A stretch of DNA of 64,000 nucleotides from JAPOUP01 sp965221405. GTDB lineage: Bacteria; Pseudomonadota; Alphaproteobacteria; Rhodobacterales; Rhodobacteraceae. The stretch is from assembly GCA_965221405.1 (NCBI GenBank), contig CBDCSE010000002.1:558001-622000 (forward strand). The letters are read 5' to 3'. The notes under the pieces are model-generated. The model did not search any database. It was given only the letters and a program-made list of their open reading frames with translations, and had not been told where the DNA came from. The position numbers and the translations under genes are program-made. This document shows positions 33,795-44,900 of the stretch, piece after piece (within the stretch, counting starts at the first letter, position 1; every line of letters begins with the position of its first letter).

Positions 33795-35311
33795 GCACAG
33801 TGCTGCGCCTCGACCGGATCACCAAACGCTTTGGCGGCGTGACAGCCAATGACGACGTGACCCTGGAGCTTAAGGAAGGCGAGATTCTCGCGCTTCTGGG
33901 AGAAAACGGCGCCGGCAAGACAACGTTGATGAACATCCTTTTTGGCCACTACGCCGCCGATGGGGGCACGGTGAAGGTCTTCGGGAAAACGCTGCCGCCG
34001 GGCCACCCGCGCGCCGCCATCAAGGCTGGCGTCGGCATGGTGCACCAGCATTTCACGCTCGCCGGCAACCTGAGCGTCCTTGACAACGTTATGCTGGGAT
34101 CGGAATCATTGTTGCGCGTCAGGAGCCGCCGTGAGGAGGGCCGTGCCCGGCTGCTTGCGCTCTCGGAGCAATTTGGCCTGACAGTCGACCCCGACGCCCG
34201 CGTGTCGGGTCTGTCAGTGGGAGAACGCCAGCGTGTCGAAATCCTGAAGGCGCTTTATCGCGACGCGCGCATCCTGATTCTGGACGAGCCCACCGCCGTC
34301 CTTACCTAACCCGAGGCATACCGCCTGTTCGATACCCTGCGACACATGACCCGACAGGGCCTGTCGATCATCTTCATCAGTCACAAGCTAAACGAGGTCA
34401 TGGCCACATCCGACCGGATAGCCGTCCTTCGAGAAGGCCGGAAAGCGGCCGAACGGACGACCGTCGGGACCTCGCCCGATGAACTGGCCGAACTCATGGT
34501 CGGAAGTCGGGTGACACGACCCAGACGGGAGGCCCATGCAATTGGTGCACCACTGCTGGTGGCCGAGGACGTGACGGTTCGTCTCGACGGCAAGCCTGTC
34601 CTGAAAGGTGTGTCCTTCGCGGCACACGCTGGCGAGATCCTTGGCATTGTCGGGGTTTCCGGCAACGGACAGGTGGCGCTTGGGGCCCTCCTGTCGGGTG
34701 TCGCGGCACCAGAGACTGGGCGGCTCACGCTGGAGGGGCGTGAGATCGGCGGGCAGGGGCCGCGCGCCTTTGTCGCCGAGGGGGTTGGGCGCATCCCAGA
34801 GGACCGCCACGCGGAGGGGGTTGTGGGAGAGTTGTCAGTCTGGGAAAACGGCGTTCTGGAACGTCTGGCAACCCCCAGGTTTTCCTCCCGCGGCTTCATT
34901 AGGCGCGGCGTGGCGCAGGGCCATGCTGCGGATCTCATCAAGCGGTTCGACATTCGCGGCGCCACACCTGAAATGCGTATCCGACTACTCTCGGGCGGCA
35001 ATATACAGAAGCTGATCCTCGGCCGCGTGTTGGCTGCAGCGCCAAAGGTCATCATCGCCAATCAGCCCACACGCGGCCTTGATGAAGGTGCTATAGCCGC
35101 TGTGCATAACGAACTCCTGTCCGCGCGGGCGGCGGGCGCGGCGACAATCCTTGTATCGGAAGACCTTGAAGAGGCCATGGGCCTGTCCGATCGGCTGCAG
35201 GCCATCGTCGGCGGACGCCTGTCGCAACCTGTGGCAGCGGAGAGGGCCGACTCCCGCCTCCTCGGCCTGATGATGGCAGGTGTATGGGAAGAGCTTGACA
35301 ATGCGGCTTGA
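33791..35311 (+). pseudogene. Nucleoside-type ABC ATPase interrupted by an in-frame TAA
   Basis: A double ATPase of the type that works with BMP binding proteins. The first half has Walker A GENGAGKTTLMN, signature LSVGERQRVEILKAL and Walker B ILILDEPTAVLT, directly followed by TAA at 34307-34309. The same frame then continues (PEAYRLFD, GLSIIFISHKLNEV) into the second half with GVSGNGQVALG and LSGGNIQKLILGR, ending at 35311. A CAA-to-TAA change explains it. Without read-through only a first-half fragment is made and the importer should not work. The rest of the gene is intact, so the mutation is recent (or an error). Confidence 0.88.
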
Positions 35312-36350
35312 AAGACGCGCAAGCGTGCCTTGGACACTGGCGGTGTCCGCGCCGTTCGCTGCCATCGCGGCGGCCCTGGCTCTCTCTGCCGCGCTGATCC
35401 TTGCTGCCGGGGCAAACCCGCTTTTGGCCTACGTTGAGATGCTGCGCGGATCACTGGGCTCCCGCCTCGCAGTGACGGAGACCCTGACCCGCGCTGTCCC
35501 TCTCATGCTGACCGGTTTAGCGGTCGCCGTCGCCTTTCGCTCGCGTTTCTGGAACATCGGGGGAGAAGGGCAGTTCTACCTCGGCGCACTGGTCGTGGCC
35601 TGGGTGGGCCATGACCTGATCTCGGGTCTGCCTTCAGCGATAGGGATCACCGTCCTGATCGCCGTCGGCATGATGGCAGGTGCGCTCCTGCTGAGCGGCC
35701 CGGCCTACCTGCGGTTACGGTTCGGCGTGGACGAAGTTGTCACGACGCTTCTGATGAATTTCGTCGTCATCCTGTTCGTGGGCCTGATGATCGAGGGACC
35801 GCTGCGCGATCCACTGGCGTTCGGCTGGCCACAATCGGTGCCAGTGGACATGGCATACCGCCTGCCAGACCTGATCCCGAACACGCGGCTTCATATGGGT
35901 CTTCCGATCGCCTTGGCCATGGCGGGTACCGTCTGGCTGGTTCTCGCGCGAACCGTCTTTGGGACGGAGGCGCGGGCGGTGGGTTTCAACGCGCGCGCTG
36001 CGGGATTCGCAGGTGTTTCCCTTCCACGAACGATCATCGGCGTGGCCCTTCTGTCAGGCGGTCTGGCGGGGCTGGCTGGAGTTATAGAGGTCACGGGTGT
36101 GACGGGCGGCGTGACTACCACCATGTCACCTGGCTTCGGCTATGCGGGCATTGTCGTGGCGATGCTGGCCGCGCTGCACCCGGCTGGAGTTGTTGCCGCC
36201 GCTGTTTTTGTTGCCACGATCTTCGTTGGAGCGGACGCGATGAGTCGAGCTACAGGCGTGCCGTCCTTCATCGCCGATGTTATCGTGGCCCTGGCGCTGC
36301 TGACGATGCTGGTCGCGCTCCTCTTCAGCACCTACAGGATCCGCCGATGA
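35301..36350 (+). CDS. ABC transporter permease, nucleoside/ureide type 1
   Basis: A 349-residue membrane protein with about nine or ten spans, of the permease class paired with BMP binding proteins (YufP/NupP-like). Landmarks: AVPLMLTGLAVAVAFRSRFWNIG near residue 65, GAEGQF-like GGEGQFYLGAL, RFGVDEVVTTLLMNF near 150 and GFGYAGIVVAMLAALHP near 280. It starts at ATG 35301, overlapping the ATPase stop by 11 bp, and overlaps the second permease by 4 bp. Confidence 0.92.
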   Translation: MRLERRASVPWTLAVSAPFAAIAAALALSAALILAAGANPLLAYVEMLRGSLGSRLAVTETLTRAVPLMLTGLAVAVAFRSRFWNIGGEGQFYLGALVVAWVGHDLISGLPSAIGITVLIAVGMMAGALLLSGPAYLRLRFGVDEVVTTLLMNFVVILFVGLMIEGPLRDPLAFGWPQSVPVDMAYRLPDLIPNTRLHMGLPIALAMAGTVWLVLARTVFGTEARAVGFNARAAGFAGVSLPRTIIGVALLSGGLAGLAGVIEVTGVTGGVTTTMSPGFGYAGIVVAMLAALHPAGVVAAAVFVATIFVGADAMSRATGVPSFIADVIVALALLTMLVALLFSTYRIRR

Positions 36351-37288
36351 TCGATGCGCTCGATCTCCTGTTCAATGCGAGCCTCTGGGCGGCGGTTCTT
36401 CGCATCGCCACTCCGCTTATCTTCGGAGTGCTGGGTGCGCTTCTGTGCGAGCGGTCAGGTGTCCTGAACCTAGGGATTGAGGGAATCATGACCATGGGCG
36501 CGATGAGCGGCTGGCTCTCGGTGTTCCTCGGCGCGGATCTCTGGACAGGTCTCCTGATCGCAGCGGCGGCGGGGGCACTCATTGGGCTGCTGCATGCGCT
36601 CCTGACCGTGCCGCTTGGCTTGTCGCAGCATGTGTCAGGTCTTGGCATAACGCTCTTTGCCTCAGCGTTGGCCTATTACCTCTACCGCCTGATCGTGACC
36701 GTGGGGGAATCTCCCCCGACGATCGATCCCTTCCGTCCGCTCGATATCCCGATCCTGTCGGATCTCCCGTTCCTCGGTCCCGTCCTTTTCGCGCAGGCAG
36801 CGCCCACCTACCTCGCACTCATTGCCGTGGCGGTCATGGCATACGTGCTGGCCCAAACGCCACTTGGCCTCGCGATCCGTATGACCGGGGAGAACCCCCA
36901 CACGGTGGAGTCCCAGGGGCTTGATCCGGCGCTCATCCGCATCGGCTGCGTCATGGCGGGTTCCGCGCTCATGGCCTTGGGTGGCGCGTTCCTGACAACA
37001 GCGGCTTTCAACAGTTTTTTCCCGGAAATGGTGCAGGGACGAGGCTGGATCTGCATCGCCCTCGTGGTCTTCTCATCCTGGCGACCGGGAAAAGCGCTTC
37101 TTGGCGCCCTGCTCTTCGCATTTTTTGATGCCTACCAGTTGCGCCTGCAGACTGTCGTGGATGGCGTCCCCTACCAGCTGTTTCTCATGGCACCCTATCT
37201 CCTGTCCATCGTCGCACTCATTCTGGTGGCCCGTCACGCGCGGGTACCGGCGGCGTTGATGACCCCCTATAGAAGGGGAGAGCGCTAG
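36347..37288 (+). CDS. ABC transporter permease, nucleoside/ureide type 2
   Basis: A 313-residue permease, the second half of the channel (YufQ/NupQ-like). Typical features are ATPLIFGVLGALLCERSGVLNLGIEG near residues 20-45, LTVPLGLSQHVSGLGITLFA near 85, MTGENPHTVESQGLD near 180 and the segment RGWICIALVVFSSWRP near 225. Last gene of the operon that begins at 30113. Confidence 0.93.
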   Translation: MIDALDLLFNASLWAAVLRIATPLIFGVLGALLCERSGVLNLGIEGIMTMGAMSGWLSVFLGADLWTGLLIAAAAGALIGLLHALLTVPLGLSQHVSGLGITLFASALAYYLYRLIVTVGESPPTIDPFRPLDIPILSDLPFLGPVLFAQAAPTYLALIAVAVMAYVLAQTPLGLAIRMTGENPHTVESQGLDPALIRIGCVMAGSALMALGGAFLTTAAFNSFFPEMVQGRGWICIALVVFSSWRPGKALLGALLFAFFDAYQLRLQTVVDGVPYQLFLMAPYLLSIVALILVARHARVPAALMTPYRRGER

Positions 37289-37295
37289 GATCGGG

Positions 37296-37437
37296 TCATG
37301 TCGCGGCGACCGGACCGGTGACGAGGTGAATCACCGCCGTGAAGGTCTCGTCCACAGATCCCTCGTAGCGCGTCACGATTGCCCGGAACTCCCTGCGCCT
37401 CGGGAAGGTTCTGACCGGATGCCGGCACTTGCGGGCT
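37296..37437 (-). mobile_element. Remnant of an IS5-family transposase (C-terminal end)
   Basis: On the minus strand the frame reads VRTFPRRREFRAIVTRYE, then a tail with FTAVIHLVTG and a TGA at 37296. The RRRxFRAIxTRYE block followed by a hydrophobic AIHL helix is characteristic of the last 40 residues of IS5-group transposases. A stop lies upstream near 37437, and no other part or inverted repeats can be seen, so the element is dead. It lies directly after the permease gene. Confidence 0.55.
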
Positions 37438-37499
37438 CACCGGTCGCGCTCCCCAGGCCACCGTCCGGTCCGCCGCCCGGCGCTCACCATCTCCGTGCC

Positions 37500-37631
37500 G
37501 CATCTCACCAGATCCCCGGACAGGTCAAGTCAGGGGATGGCTATGTCCGCGCACCTTACCTGCCTGGCATCGGCGTGGATCTCGATTCGGACCTCATCCG
37601 CCGCCTTGATGTCAGCTACCGAACCCCCTAA
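37500..37631 (+). pseudogene. 3' fragment of a mandelate racemase-family gene
   Basis: The frame reads GQVKSGDGYVRAPYLPGIG then DLDSDLIRRLDVSY and a stop; this matches the last 37 residues of the racemase-family protein at 28397-29566 (GQVKSGDGYVSVPRQPGIG, FIRRFEVSY). Conservation continues about 15 bases past the stop (CGGACTCATGCCAC in both). The upstream part of the gene is missing and is replaced by the transposase remnant, so the copy was truncated, probably by the insertion element. Confidence 0.82.
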
Positions 37632-37778
37632 ACGGACTCATGCCACATCGGGCTCCTATCGTGGATACCCGAGGGAAGCCCAACTGTTTGCCGCAATTGG
37701 CTGCAGGTCGTGATTCTTGCGCGACTGCGCTAGCGTTGGCTGAATGCAGCCTGTTCAATATGCTGGCCTGGATATTTC

Positions 37779-38933
37779 ATGAATTCTCGAACCAACTGGC
37801 TTCTGGTGTGGCTGCTCTGGGCGGCGGGATTGGGCGCGGGCGCTCAATACGGCAAACTGAGCGTTACCTTCCACCGGCTTTCAGAGATCTATCCGGACGC
37901 GGATGCGTCGCTCGGCTTCGCGGTGTCCCTCGTCGGCTTCCTTGGGATCCTGCTCGGGGTCGTCGCAGGTGTATTCGTGGCGCGGGCCGGCTATCGCCGA
38001 TCGGTGCTGGCCGCGCTTGCCGTCGGGGCCGCCATGTCAGTGCTTCAGGCCACCTTTCCCCCGATGACGGTTTTCCTTGCAAGCCGCGTCCTGGAAGGTG
38101 CCGCCCACCTCGCGATAGTGGTTGCCGCACCGACCCTGATCGCCCAGAACAGCGCCTCAGGGGACAGCGGCCACACACTGACACTTTGGAGTACCTTCTT
38201 TGGCGTTTCCTTCGCGGTTCTGGCCTGGGCCGGTCTACCGTTCGCAGAATCGTTCGGTCTTGAGGCGTTGATGTTGGCGCACGCGGTGTTTATGGTGACT
38301 GTCGCCCTGGCGCTTCTGGCATTGCCGCCGCCATTGGAATCTGTAACCCGAACGCCGCGTCTGGCCGAACTGGCGCTCGCGCACCGCCGGATTTACTCTT
38401 CCGCACGGATCGCCGCACCCGCGTTTGGCTGGTTTTCCTACACATTCTGCTACGTTGGTATCCTGACAGTGCTCCCGCTCTTCCTGCCGGAAGGTGGACG
38501 TATCGTCATCCTCGGGGCAATGCCACTGGTTTCGATCCTGTCATCCATGACGCTCGGCATTCTGCTGCTGCGCCTGATTGAGGCCGTATCGGTCATCGTG
38601 ACCGGATTCGCCGTTTGTGCGGCGGCGGCATTGTCGATTGCGGCCTTTCCGGGCTCAACGCTTCCCCTCCTCGCGCTCGGCGTCGGATTCGGGCTTGTGC
38701 AGGGCGCTACATTCGCTTCTGTTCCGCAGCTTAACGAGACGTCAGTTGATCGCGCCCTCGCTAATGGCGGCTTGGCACAGGTCGGCAATCTCGGTAACAC
38801 GGTCGGGACGCCGGTTATGCTGGCGACGATAGGACCATTCGGTTACGGAGGCCTGATGCTTTCGCTGTTCCTCGTGTTCTGCACGGGCGCGGCGATCCAT
38901 CTGGCCCTTCGTGCGGTTCGCCGAATTTCGTAG
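37779..38933 (+). CDS. MFS transporter
   Basis: A 384-residue major facilitator protein with about twelve hydrophobic helices. The A-loop-like motif between helices 2 and 3 is weak (VARAGYRRSV near residue 75), and the N-terminal helix begins LLVWLLWAAGLGAGAQYG. Specificity cannot be told. It stands alone, 107 bp before uvrA, in the same direction. Start ATG 37779 has no strong ribosome-binding site. Confidence 0.85.
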   Translation: MNSRTNWLLVWLLWAAGLGAGAQYGKLSVTFHRLSEIYPDADASLGFAVSLVGFLGILLGVVAGVFVARAGYRRSVLAALAVGAAMSVLQATFPPMTVFLASRVLEGAAHLAIVVAAPTLIAQNSASGDSGHTLTLWSTFFGVSFAVLAWAGLPFAESFGLEALMLAHAVFMVTVALALLALPPPLESVTRTPRLAELALAHRRIYSSARIAAPAFGWFSYTFCYVGILTVLPLFLPEGGRIVILGAMPLVSILSSMTLGILLLRLIEAVSVIVTGFAVCAAAALSIAAFPGSTLPLLALGVGFGLVQGATFASVPQLNETSVDRALANGGLAQVGNLGNTVGTPVMLATIGPFGYGGLMLSLFLVFCTGAAIHLALRAVRRIS

Positions 38934-39024
38934 TGGATTTTGGAGGTGTGTTCCGGGCCTCCCGGATGACGGCCTGACGGCCCGGTCTGTTCCGTTCATT
39001 GGCCAGCCGGCAAAGGGGTACTTC

Positions 39025-41889
39025 ATGGCGGAGATGAAAAAGATTGAGGTACGCGGGGCGCGCGAGCACAATCTGAGGTCCATTGATGTGGATATTCCCC
39101 GGGACGAGCTGGTTGTCATCACCGGTCTGTCCGGGTCCGGCAAATCATCGCTCGCATTCGACACGATCTATGCGGAAGGGCAGCGGCGTTACGTCGAATC
39201 GCTCTCGGCTTACGCGCGGCAGTTTCTTGACATGATGGAAAAGCCGGATGTCGACCAGATCACGGGTCTGAGCCCCGCGATTTCGATAGAGCAGAAGACG
39301 ACCTCCAAAAACCCACGGTCCACGGTCGGCACGGTCACGGAAATCTATGATTACATGAGACTGCTCTTCGCCCGGGTCGGAACGCCATACTCACCCGCCA
39401 CCGGCCTGCCTATCGAAGCGCAGCAGGTGCAGGATATGGTCGAGGCGGTGATGGCATTGACCGAGGGCACGCGCGGTTACCTTCTCGCCCCGATCGTGCG
39501 CGACCGGAAAGGCGAATACCGCAGGGAATTTCTTGAGCTTCGCAAACAGGGCTTCGCACGCGCCAAGGTCGACGGGGAATTCCATGACCTTGACGAGCCG
39601 CCAAAACTTGACAAAAAGTACCGCCACGACATCGACGTTGTCGTGGACCGGATTGTCGTACGCGACGGGATCGAGACCCGGCTCGCGGACTCCTTACGTA
39701 CCGCGCTTGATCTGGCGGACGGAATAGCAGTTCTCGAAACGGCACCAACGGAAGGGGAGCCTGAGCGAATTACCTTCAGCGAGAATTTCGCCTGCCCGGT
39801 GTCCGGGTTCACCATTCCGGAGATCGAGCCGCGGCTCTTCAGTTTCAACGCACCGTTCGGCGCCTGTCCCGAATGCGATGGGTTGGGTGTGGAGCTGTTC
39901 TTTGACGAGCGGCTGGTGGTCCCGGACCATGGAATCACGCTCGCCGACGGTGCGCTGGCACCGTGGCGGAAGGGAAAATCTCCATATCTGCTACAGACGA
40001 TCGATGCGATTTCCCGCCATTATGGCTTCGACAAGACATTGCAATGGAAAGATCTTCCCGAGAATGTGCGCAAGGTGTTCCTATACGGCTCCGGCAAGGA
40101 GGAAATACGGTTCCGCTATGATGACGGTGGGCGGGTCTATCAGGTGAGCCGGGCATTCGAGGGTGTCATTCCCAACATGGAAAGGCGCTACCGCGAGACG
40201 GATTCGAACTGGATCCGAGAGGAGTTCGAGCGTTACCAGAACAACCGACCGTGCGGCGCATGCAACGGCTTCCGGTTGCGGGAGGAAGCGCTTGCGGTCA
40301 GGATCGGGGATAGGCATGTCGGTGACGTCGTCAGAATGTCGATCGGTGAGGCGTTCGCGTGGATAGAGGCCGTGCCCTCTTCACTAACCGAGCAGCAAAA
40401 TGAGATCGGGCGGGCGGTTCTGAAGGAAATCCGTGAACGGCTCGGGTTTCTCAGGAATGTCGGTCTGGAATACCTGACGCTCTCCCGCAGCGCGGGAACA
40501 CTTTCCGGTGGCGAGAGCCAGCGAATAAGGCTCGCAAGCCAGATCGGCAGTGGACTGACGGGCGTTCTCTACGTTCTCGATGAGCCTTCGATCGGACTTC
40601 ACCAACGGGACAACGGCCGGCTTCTCGATACGCTCAAGAACCTACGCGACCAGGGAAACACCGTCATCGTGGTCGAGCATGACGAGGAGGCGATAAGGGT
40701 AGCCGATCAGGTCATTGACATCGGGCCGGGCGCGGGTGCGCACGGAGGGCGCGTCGTGGCCCAGGGCTCACCGGGCGAGGTCGCAGCCAACAACTCGTCG
40801 ATCACCGGTCAGTACCTGGCCGGTCTTCGCGCGGTTCCCGTCCCGGCCCACCGCCGTAACGGGAATGGCAAGACACTCGCTGTCGTTGGCGCGACCGGTA
40901 ACAACCTCAAGTCAATGACCGCGACATTCCCGCTGGGAAGTTTCATCTGCGTCTCTGGCGTCTCCGGCGGTGGCAAGTCGACGCTGGTCATCGAAACGCT
41001 GTTCAGGACGGCATCGATGCGTCTGAACGGTACCCGGCAGACACCCGCGCCATGTGAGACGATTCGGGGGCTGGAGCATCTCGACAAGGTGATCGACATT
41101 GATCAGCGTCCGATCGGCCGCACGCCGCGATCGAACCCAGCGACCTATACAGGTGCCTTCACCCCGATCCGGGACTGGTTTTGCGGACTTCCCGAGGCGA
41201 GGACCCGCGGTTACAAACCGGGACGGTTCAGTTTCAACGTCAAGGGCGGCCGCTGTGAAGCCTGCCAGGGTGACGGCGTGATCAAGATCGAGATGCACTT
41301 CCTTCCGGATGTGTACGTAACCTGCGAGACCTGCAACGGCGCCAGGTACAACCGCGAGACTCTCGAGGTCAGGTTCAAGGGAAGGTCAATCGCCGATATA
41401 CTTGATATGACGGTCGAGGAGGCGCGCGGGTTCTTCAAGGCGGTACCGGGGATCCGCGAGAAAATGGATGCGCTGAACCGTGTGGGTCTCGGCTACATAA
41501 AGGTCGGTCAGCAGGCAACCACCCTTTCCGGGGGCGAGGCGCAGAGGGTCAAGCTGTCAAAGGAGCTGGCCCGACGTTCGACAGGCCGGACATTGTACAT
41601 ACTTGATGAACCGACGACAGGTCTGCATTTCGAGGACGTACGCAAGCTTCTGGAAGTTCTGCATGAACTCGTCGACCAGGGCAATACGGTCATCGTGATC
41701 GAACATAACCTGGATGTTATCAAGACAGCCGACTGGATTATCGATGTCGGGCCCGAAGGGGGTGATGGTGGTGGGCAGATCGTGTGCGAAGGCACGCCGG
41801 AAAATGTCGCCGAACATCCTGCAAGCCATACGGGGCGTTACCTGAGACGGATTCTCGCATCGGCCGGAGACCGTGTCGCAGCCGAGTGA
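39025..41889 (+). CDS. uvrA: UvrABC system protein A
   Basis: A 954-residue DNA-damage recognition ATPase of nucleotide excision repair. Two ABC modules are present: Walker A GLSGSGKSSLAFDT near residue 33 and GVSGGGKSTLVIE near 645, signatures LSGGESQRIRLA and LSGGEAQRVKLS. Cysteine pairs for zinc lie in GACPECDGLG and, for the C-terminal zinc finger, CEACQGDG followed by CETCNGARY. ATG 39025 is chosen because homologues begin close to KKIEVRGAREHNL; the frame is open 114 bp upstream but overlaps the MFS gene end. No GTTC-N7-GTTC SOS box was found upstream. Confidence 0.98.
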   Translation: MAEMKKIEVRGAREHNLRSIDVDIPRDELVVITGLSGSGKSSLAFDTIYAEGQRRYVESLSAYARQFLDMMEKPDVDQITGLSPAISIEQKTTSKNPRSTVGTVTEIYDYMRLLFARVGTPYSPATGLPIEAQQVQDMVEAVMALTEGTRGYLLAPIVRDRKGEYRREFLELRKQGFARAKVDGEFHDLDEPPKLDKKYRHDIDVVVDRIVVRDGIETRLADSLRTALDLADGIAVLETAPTEGEPERITFSENFACPVSGFTIPEIEPRLFSFNAPFGACPECDGLGVELFFDERLVVPDHGITLADGALAPWRKGKSPYLLQTIDAISRHYGFDKTLQWKDLPENVRKVFLYGSGKEEIRFRYDDGGRVYQVSRAFEGVIPNMERRYRETDSNWIREEFERYQNNRPCGACNGFRLREEALAVRIGDRHVGDVVRMSIGEAFAWIEAVPSSLTEQQNEIGRAVLKEIRERLGFLRNVGLEYLTLSRSAGTLSGGESQRIRLASQIGSGLTGVLYVLDEPSIGLHQRDNGRLLDTLKNLRDQGNTVIVVEHDEEAIRVADQVIDIGPGAGAHGGRVVAQGSPGEVAANNSSITGQYLAGLRAVPVPAHRRNGNGKTLAVVGATGNNLKSMTATFPLGSFICVSGVSGGGKSTLVIETLFRTASMRLNGTRQTPAPCETIRGLEHLDKVIDIDQRPIGRTPRSNPATYTGAFTPIRDWFCGLPEARTRGYKPGRFSFNVKGGRCEACQGDGVIKIEMHFLPDVYVTCETCNGARYNRETLEVRFKGRSIADILDMTVEEARGFFKAVPGIREKMDALNRVGLGYIKVGQQATTLSGGEAQRVKLSKELARRSTGRTLYILDEPTTGLHFEDVRKLLEVLHELVDQGNTVIVIEHNLDVIKTADWIIDVGPEGGDGGGQIVCEGTPENVAEHPASHTGRYLRRILASAGDRVAAE

Positions 41890-41987
41890 TCGATCTCGAT
41901 GGGAGGGATGCCTGACGCGTTGTCAGCGGGATTACGCGATCAAGCGAACCGGCTGAAGCCATTGAACCCGATGCGTCATCGTGACGA

Positions 41988-44900
41988 TCACTCCGCCGCG
42001 CGCAATGGAGTCGGAGCGCCGCCGGGCCCGCCATCGGATTCCTCGGTAGACGCCGCGACGAACCGCCGCTCTTCGGCCCCACCCGTCTCCCAGACGATTT
42101 CGGGCGTTTCCATCTGGCGTATGGTCTGTTTCAGCGCCCAGTCCCGAGCCACCCGGCTGCCACGGGGCATGGATAGCCATGCAAGAAATCGTGCCAGCGC
42201 GTTTGCGTAAGTGACGATCCAGACGCGGAGCGCGAGCATCGAAGGTGTGTACAGCAAAGTCAGGACTGTTGCCGTACCGAGGCCGAAAACCACAGCGGTG
42301 GCCAGTTGTTTCCACCAGAGCGCGGTGGGTGAGTCGATCGTATAGCCACCGTTGATGAAGTCCAGGGAAACACCGAACATCATCGGTGTCAGTCCCGCCA
42401 TCGTCGTGATCGTGGTCATCAGAACGGGCCTGATACGCACCTCCGCGGTCCGGATGATCGCCTCGATGCCCGGCATATATCGTCTATATTCCTGGTACGT
42501 ATCTATCAGAACGATGTTGTTGTTGACCACGATTCCAGCCAGCGCCACGATTCCGGTTCCCGTCATGACTGTCGAGAACGGCTGCTGCATCACCAGCATT
42601 CCGATCAGCACTCCGGTGGTCGACATAACGACCGCGAGAAGGACCAGGACCGAGTTATAGAAGCTGTTGAACTGCGCCAGAAGAATAACGAACATCAGGC
42701 CCAGCGCTCCTGCGAACGCGTTCATCAGGAACGTCTGGCTTTCGACCTCATCTTCCCGGTTTCCCGACCATTCCGCCCTGACCCCATATGGAAAAGGTCC
42801 TGTCTCAAGCCACTCTGTCAAGGTGGCGACGCGTTCCGCGCCATTGACCGGAACAAGCCGCAAAGTCTGTTCGGCAAGCCCGGAGGTGATTTCCCGCGGG
42901 CCGAGATCGCTCCGATATGTGTCGTTCCCGTCATCCGCCTCCATGTCCGATTGATACGCGAATCCCACGGTTTCCCCGGATGCGGCATCGACGATTTTCC
43001 GCAGGCCCGGAGTGACGTTGGCCCTGACGTCAAAATACCGTTCCTGATTGGAACGTTCGATTTCGTCCAGTTTCTGGACAGGTCTGCGGGTTATTAGATT
43101 CGACAGCGGTACGTACCCGTCGCTTGTCTTTACCTTCAGGTTGTCGAGTGTCGCGAGTAACCGATAGTCGTCGGGAAGGCGGACGCGGATTTCGATCTCC
43201 TCATCGGAGGAGTCGACACGCATCGTGTCAAGCAGAATTCCGTGTGTCACCAGCCGCACCATGGCACCCACCGTCGCGACATTGGTGCCGAAAAGGCCGG
43301 CCTTCTCGACATCGACATCAATCTGCCAGTCAATGCCCGGTAGGGGTAGCGAGTCGTCAATGTCGACAAGTCCTTCGGTTTCGGAGAATTTCTCCAGAGT
43401 GATTTCCACCGCTGTACGCAACGCATCGAAGTCATTGCTTCTCAGCCGAAGATGAACCGGTTTCCCGACTGGCGGGCCACTCTCCGCTTTCTGGATTTCC
43501 GTCCTGATGCCCGGGATCTCCGCCAGGCGTGCCTCAAGGTCATCCAGGATCCGGTTTCCGTCATATTCCTCGGCTATGTTCGCGGTCTCGAAGAATCCGA
43601 AAAGCAACGGATCGCCGGCCACGCGGGGGCGGTCCTCCCAGCGTATGAGTTCGATCTGTACCTGGCCAATGGCGTCGCCCGGCGGAACGGTGTTCTGCGC
43701 ATTCCGGCTCATTTCGTTATCGCCGGCGGAAGCGAAGGCGCTATCGATGCCGGGCGTGGCGAGGATGATCTCCTCCACCTCCCGGACGAGGGCATCTTTC
43801 TCGGCGAGCGACAGATTGCCACGGGCACGGACATAGACAGTCGCCTGTTCCGGTTCCGTGTCAACGAAAAACTCGATGCCGAGATTGTTCTGGGTATAAT
43901 GGCTGAAGGTCGCCACGATCACGCCGATAACAACGCAGATCGTAACTATGGGCATGATCGGGTTGCCAACGATGAACCTTATGAACCCGCCGAACAATGT
44001 TCGGCGGCGGCCCGCGCGGATGCGGTTTCGGGTACGTGTGATCCGAACCGAGCCTATGGTTACGGCCGTCAGGGCAGCTCCGGCAAGAAACAGAACGACC
44101 CCAGGCAGATAGGCAAGCGGCCCACCTGAACCCCCAACCTGCATTCCGGTGAGGTACCCTGGGTTGAGCAGCTGCATCGCGCCGAGGAAGACGACATATA
44201 CGGACACCGCCACGAGAGCCGCCCGCATCCCCCAGAAGGGTATCGCCTTGCGCAACGCCCGCGACATCTCGTCAATGCGGCGGTCGAGGCGTCCTGCGAC
44301 GCCGCCCATCACGGGAAGGTATATCAGCGCGACGACCAGGGACGCCGAGAGCACGAAGATCAGCGTCACCGGCAGCATTCCCATAAACTCACCCGAGACA
44401 CCCGGCCAGAACAGCATCGGAAGGAACGCGCAGAGGGTCGTGGCGGTCGAACTGACAACAGGCCAGAACATTCGTTTGGCGGCATCCACGTAAGCATGCA
44501 TTGGTCCCGAACCTTCGGAGATCCGCCTGTCGGCGTATTCCACGACGACGATCGCACCATCCACCAGCATTCCCACCGCAAGTATCAGACCGAATAGAAC
44601 CATACCTGAGATAGCGACACCCATGGCCGCAAGAAAGACGAAGCATAGCAGGAAGGATGTCGGAATCGCGAAGCCAACAAGCAGTGCGGCGCGGGTGCCG
44701 AGCGTTGCGATAACGACGATCATGACCAGTGCGACCGCGGTCAGTACCGAGGATTCGAGTTGATTGATCATAGAGGCGATGACAAAACCCTGATTGGACA
44801 TACGGACCTCGACCGCCTTCTGCAGTTCAGCAGGCCATGTCTGACGCACCGCCTCTATCTCATCACGAACGAGCTGTGCCGTCTCGATCAGGTTGAAGCC

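Noticed and set aside
38934..39024. Possible SOS box before uvrA
   Set aside because: GTTC occurs, but not as GTTC-N7-GTTC; the two closest copies are one base apart.
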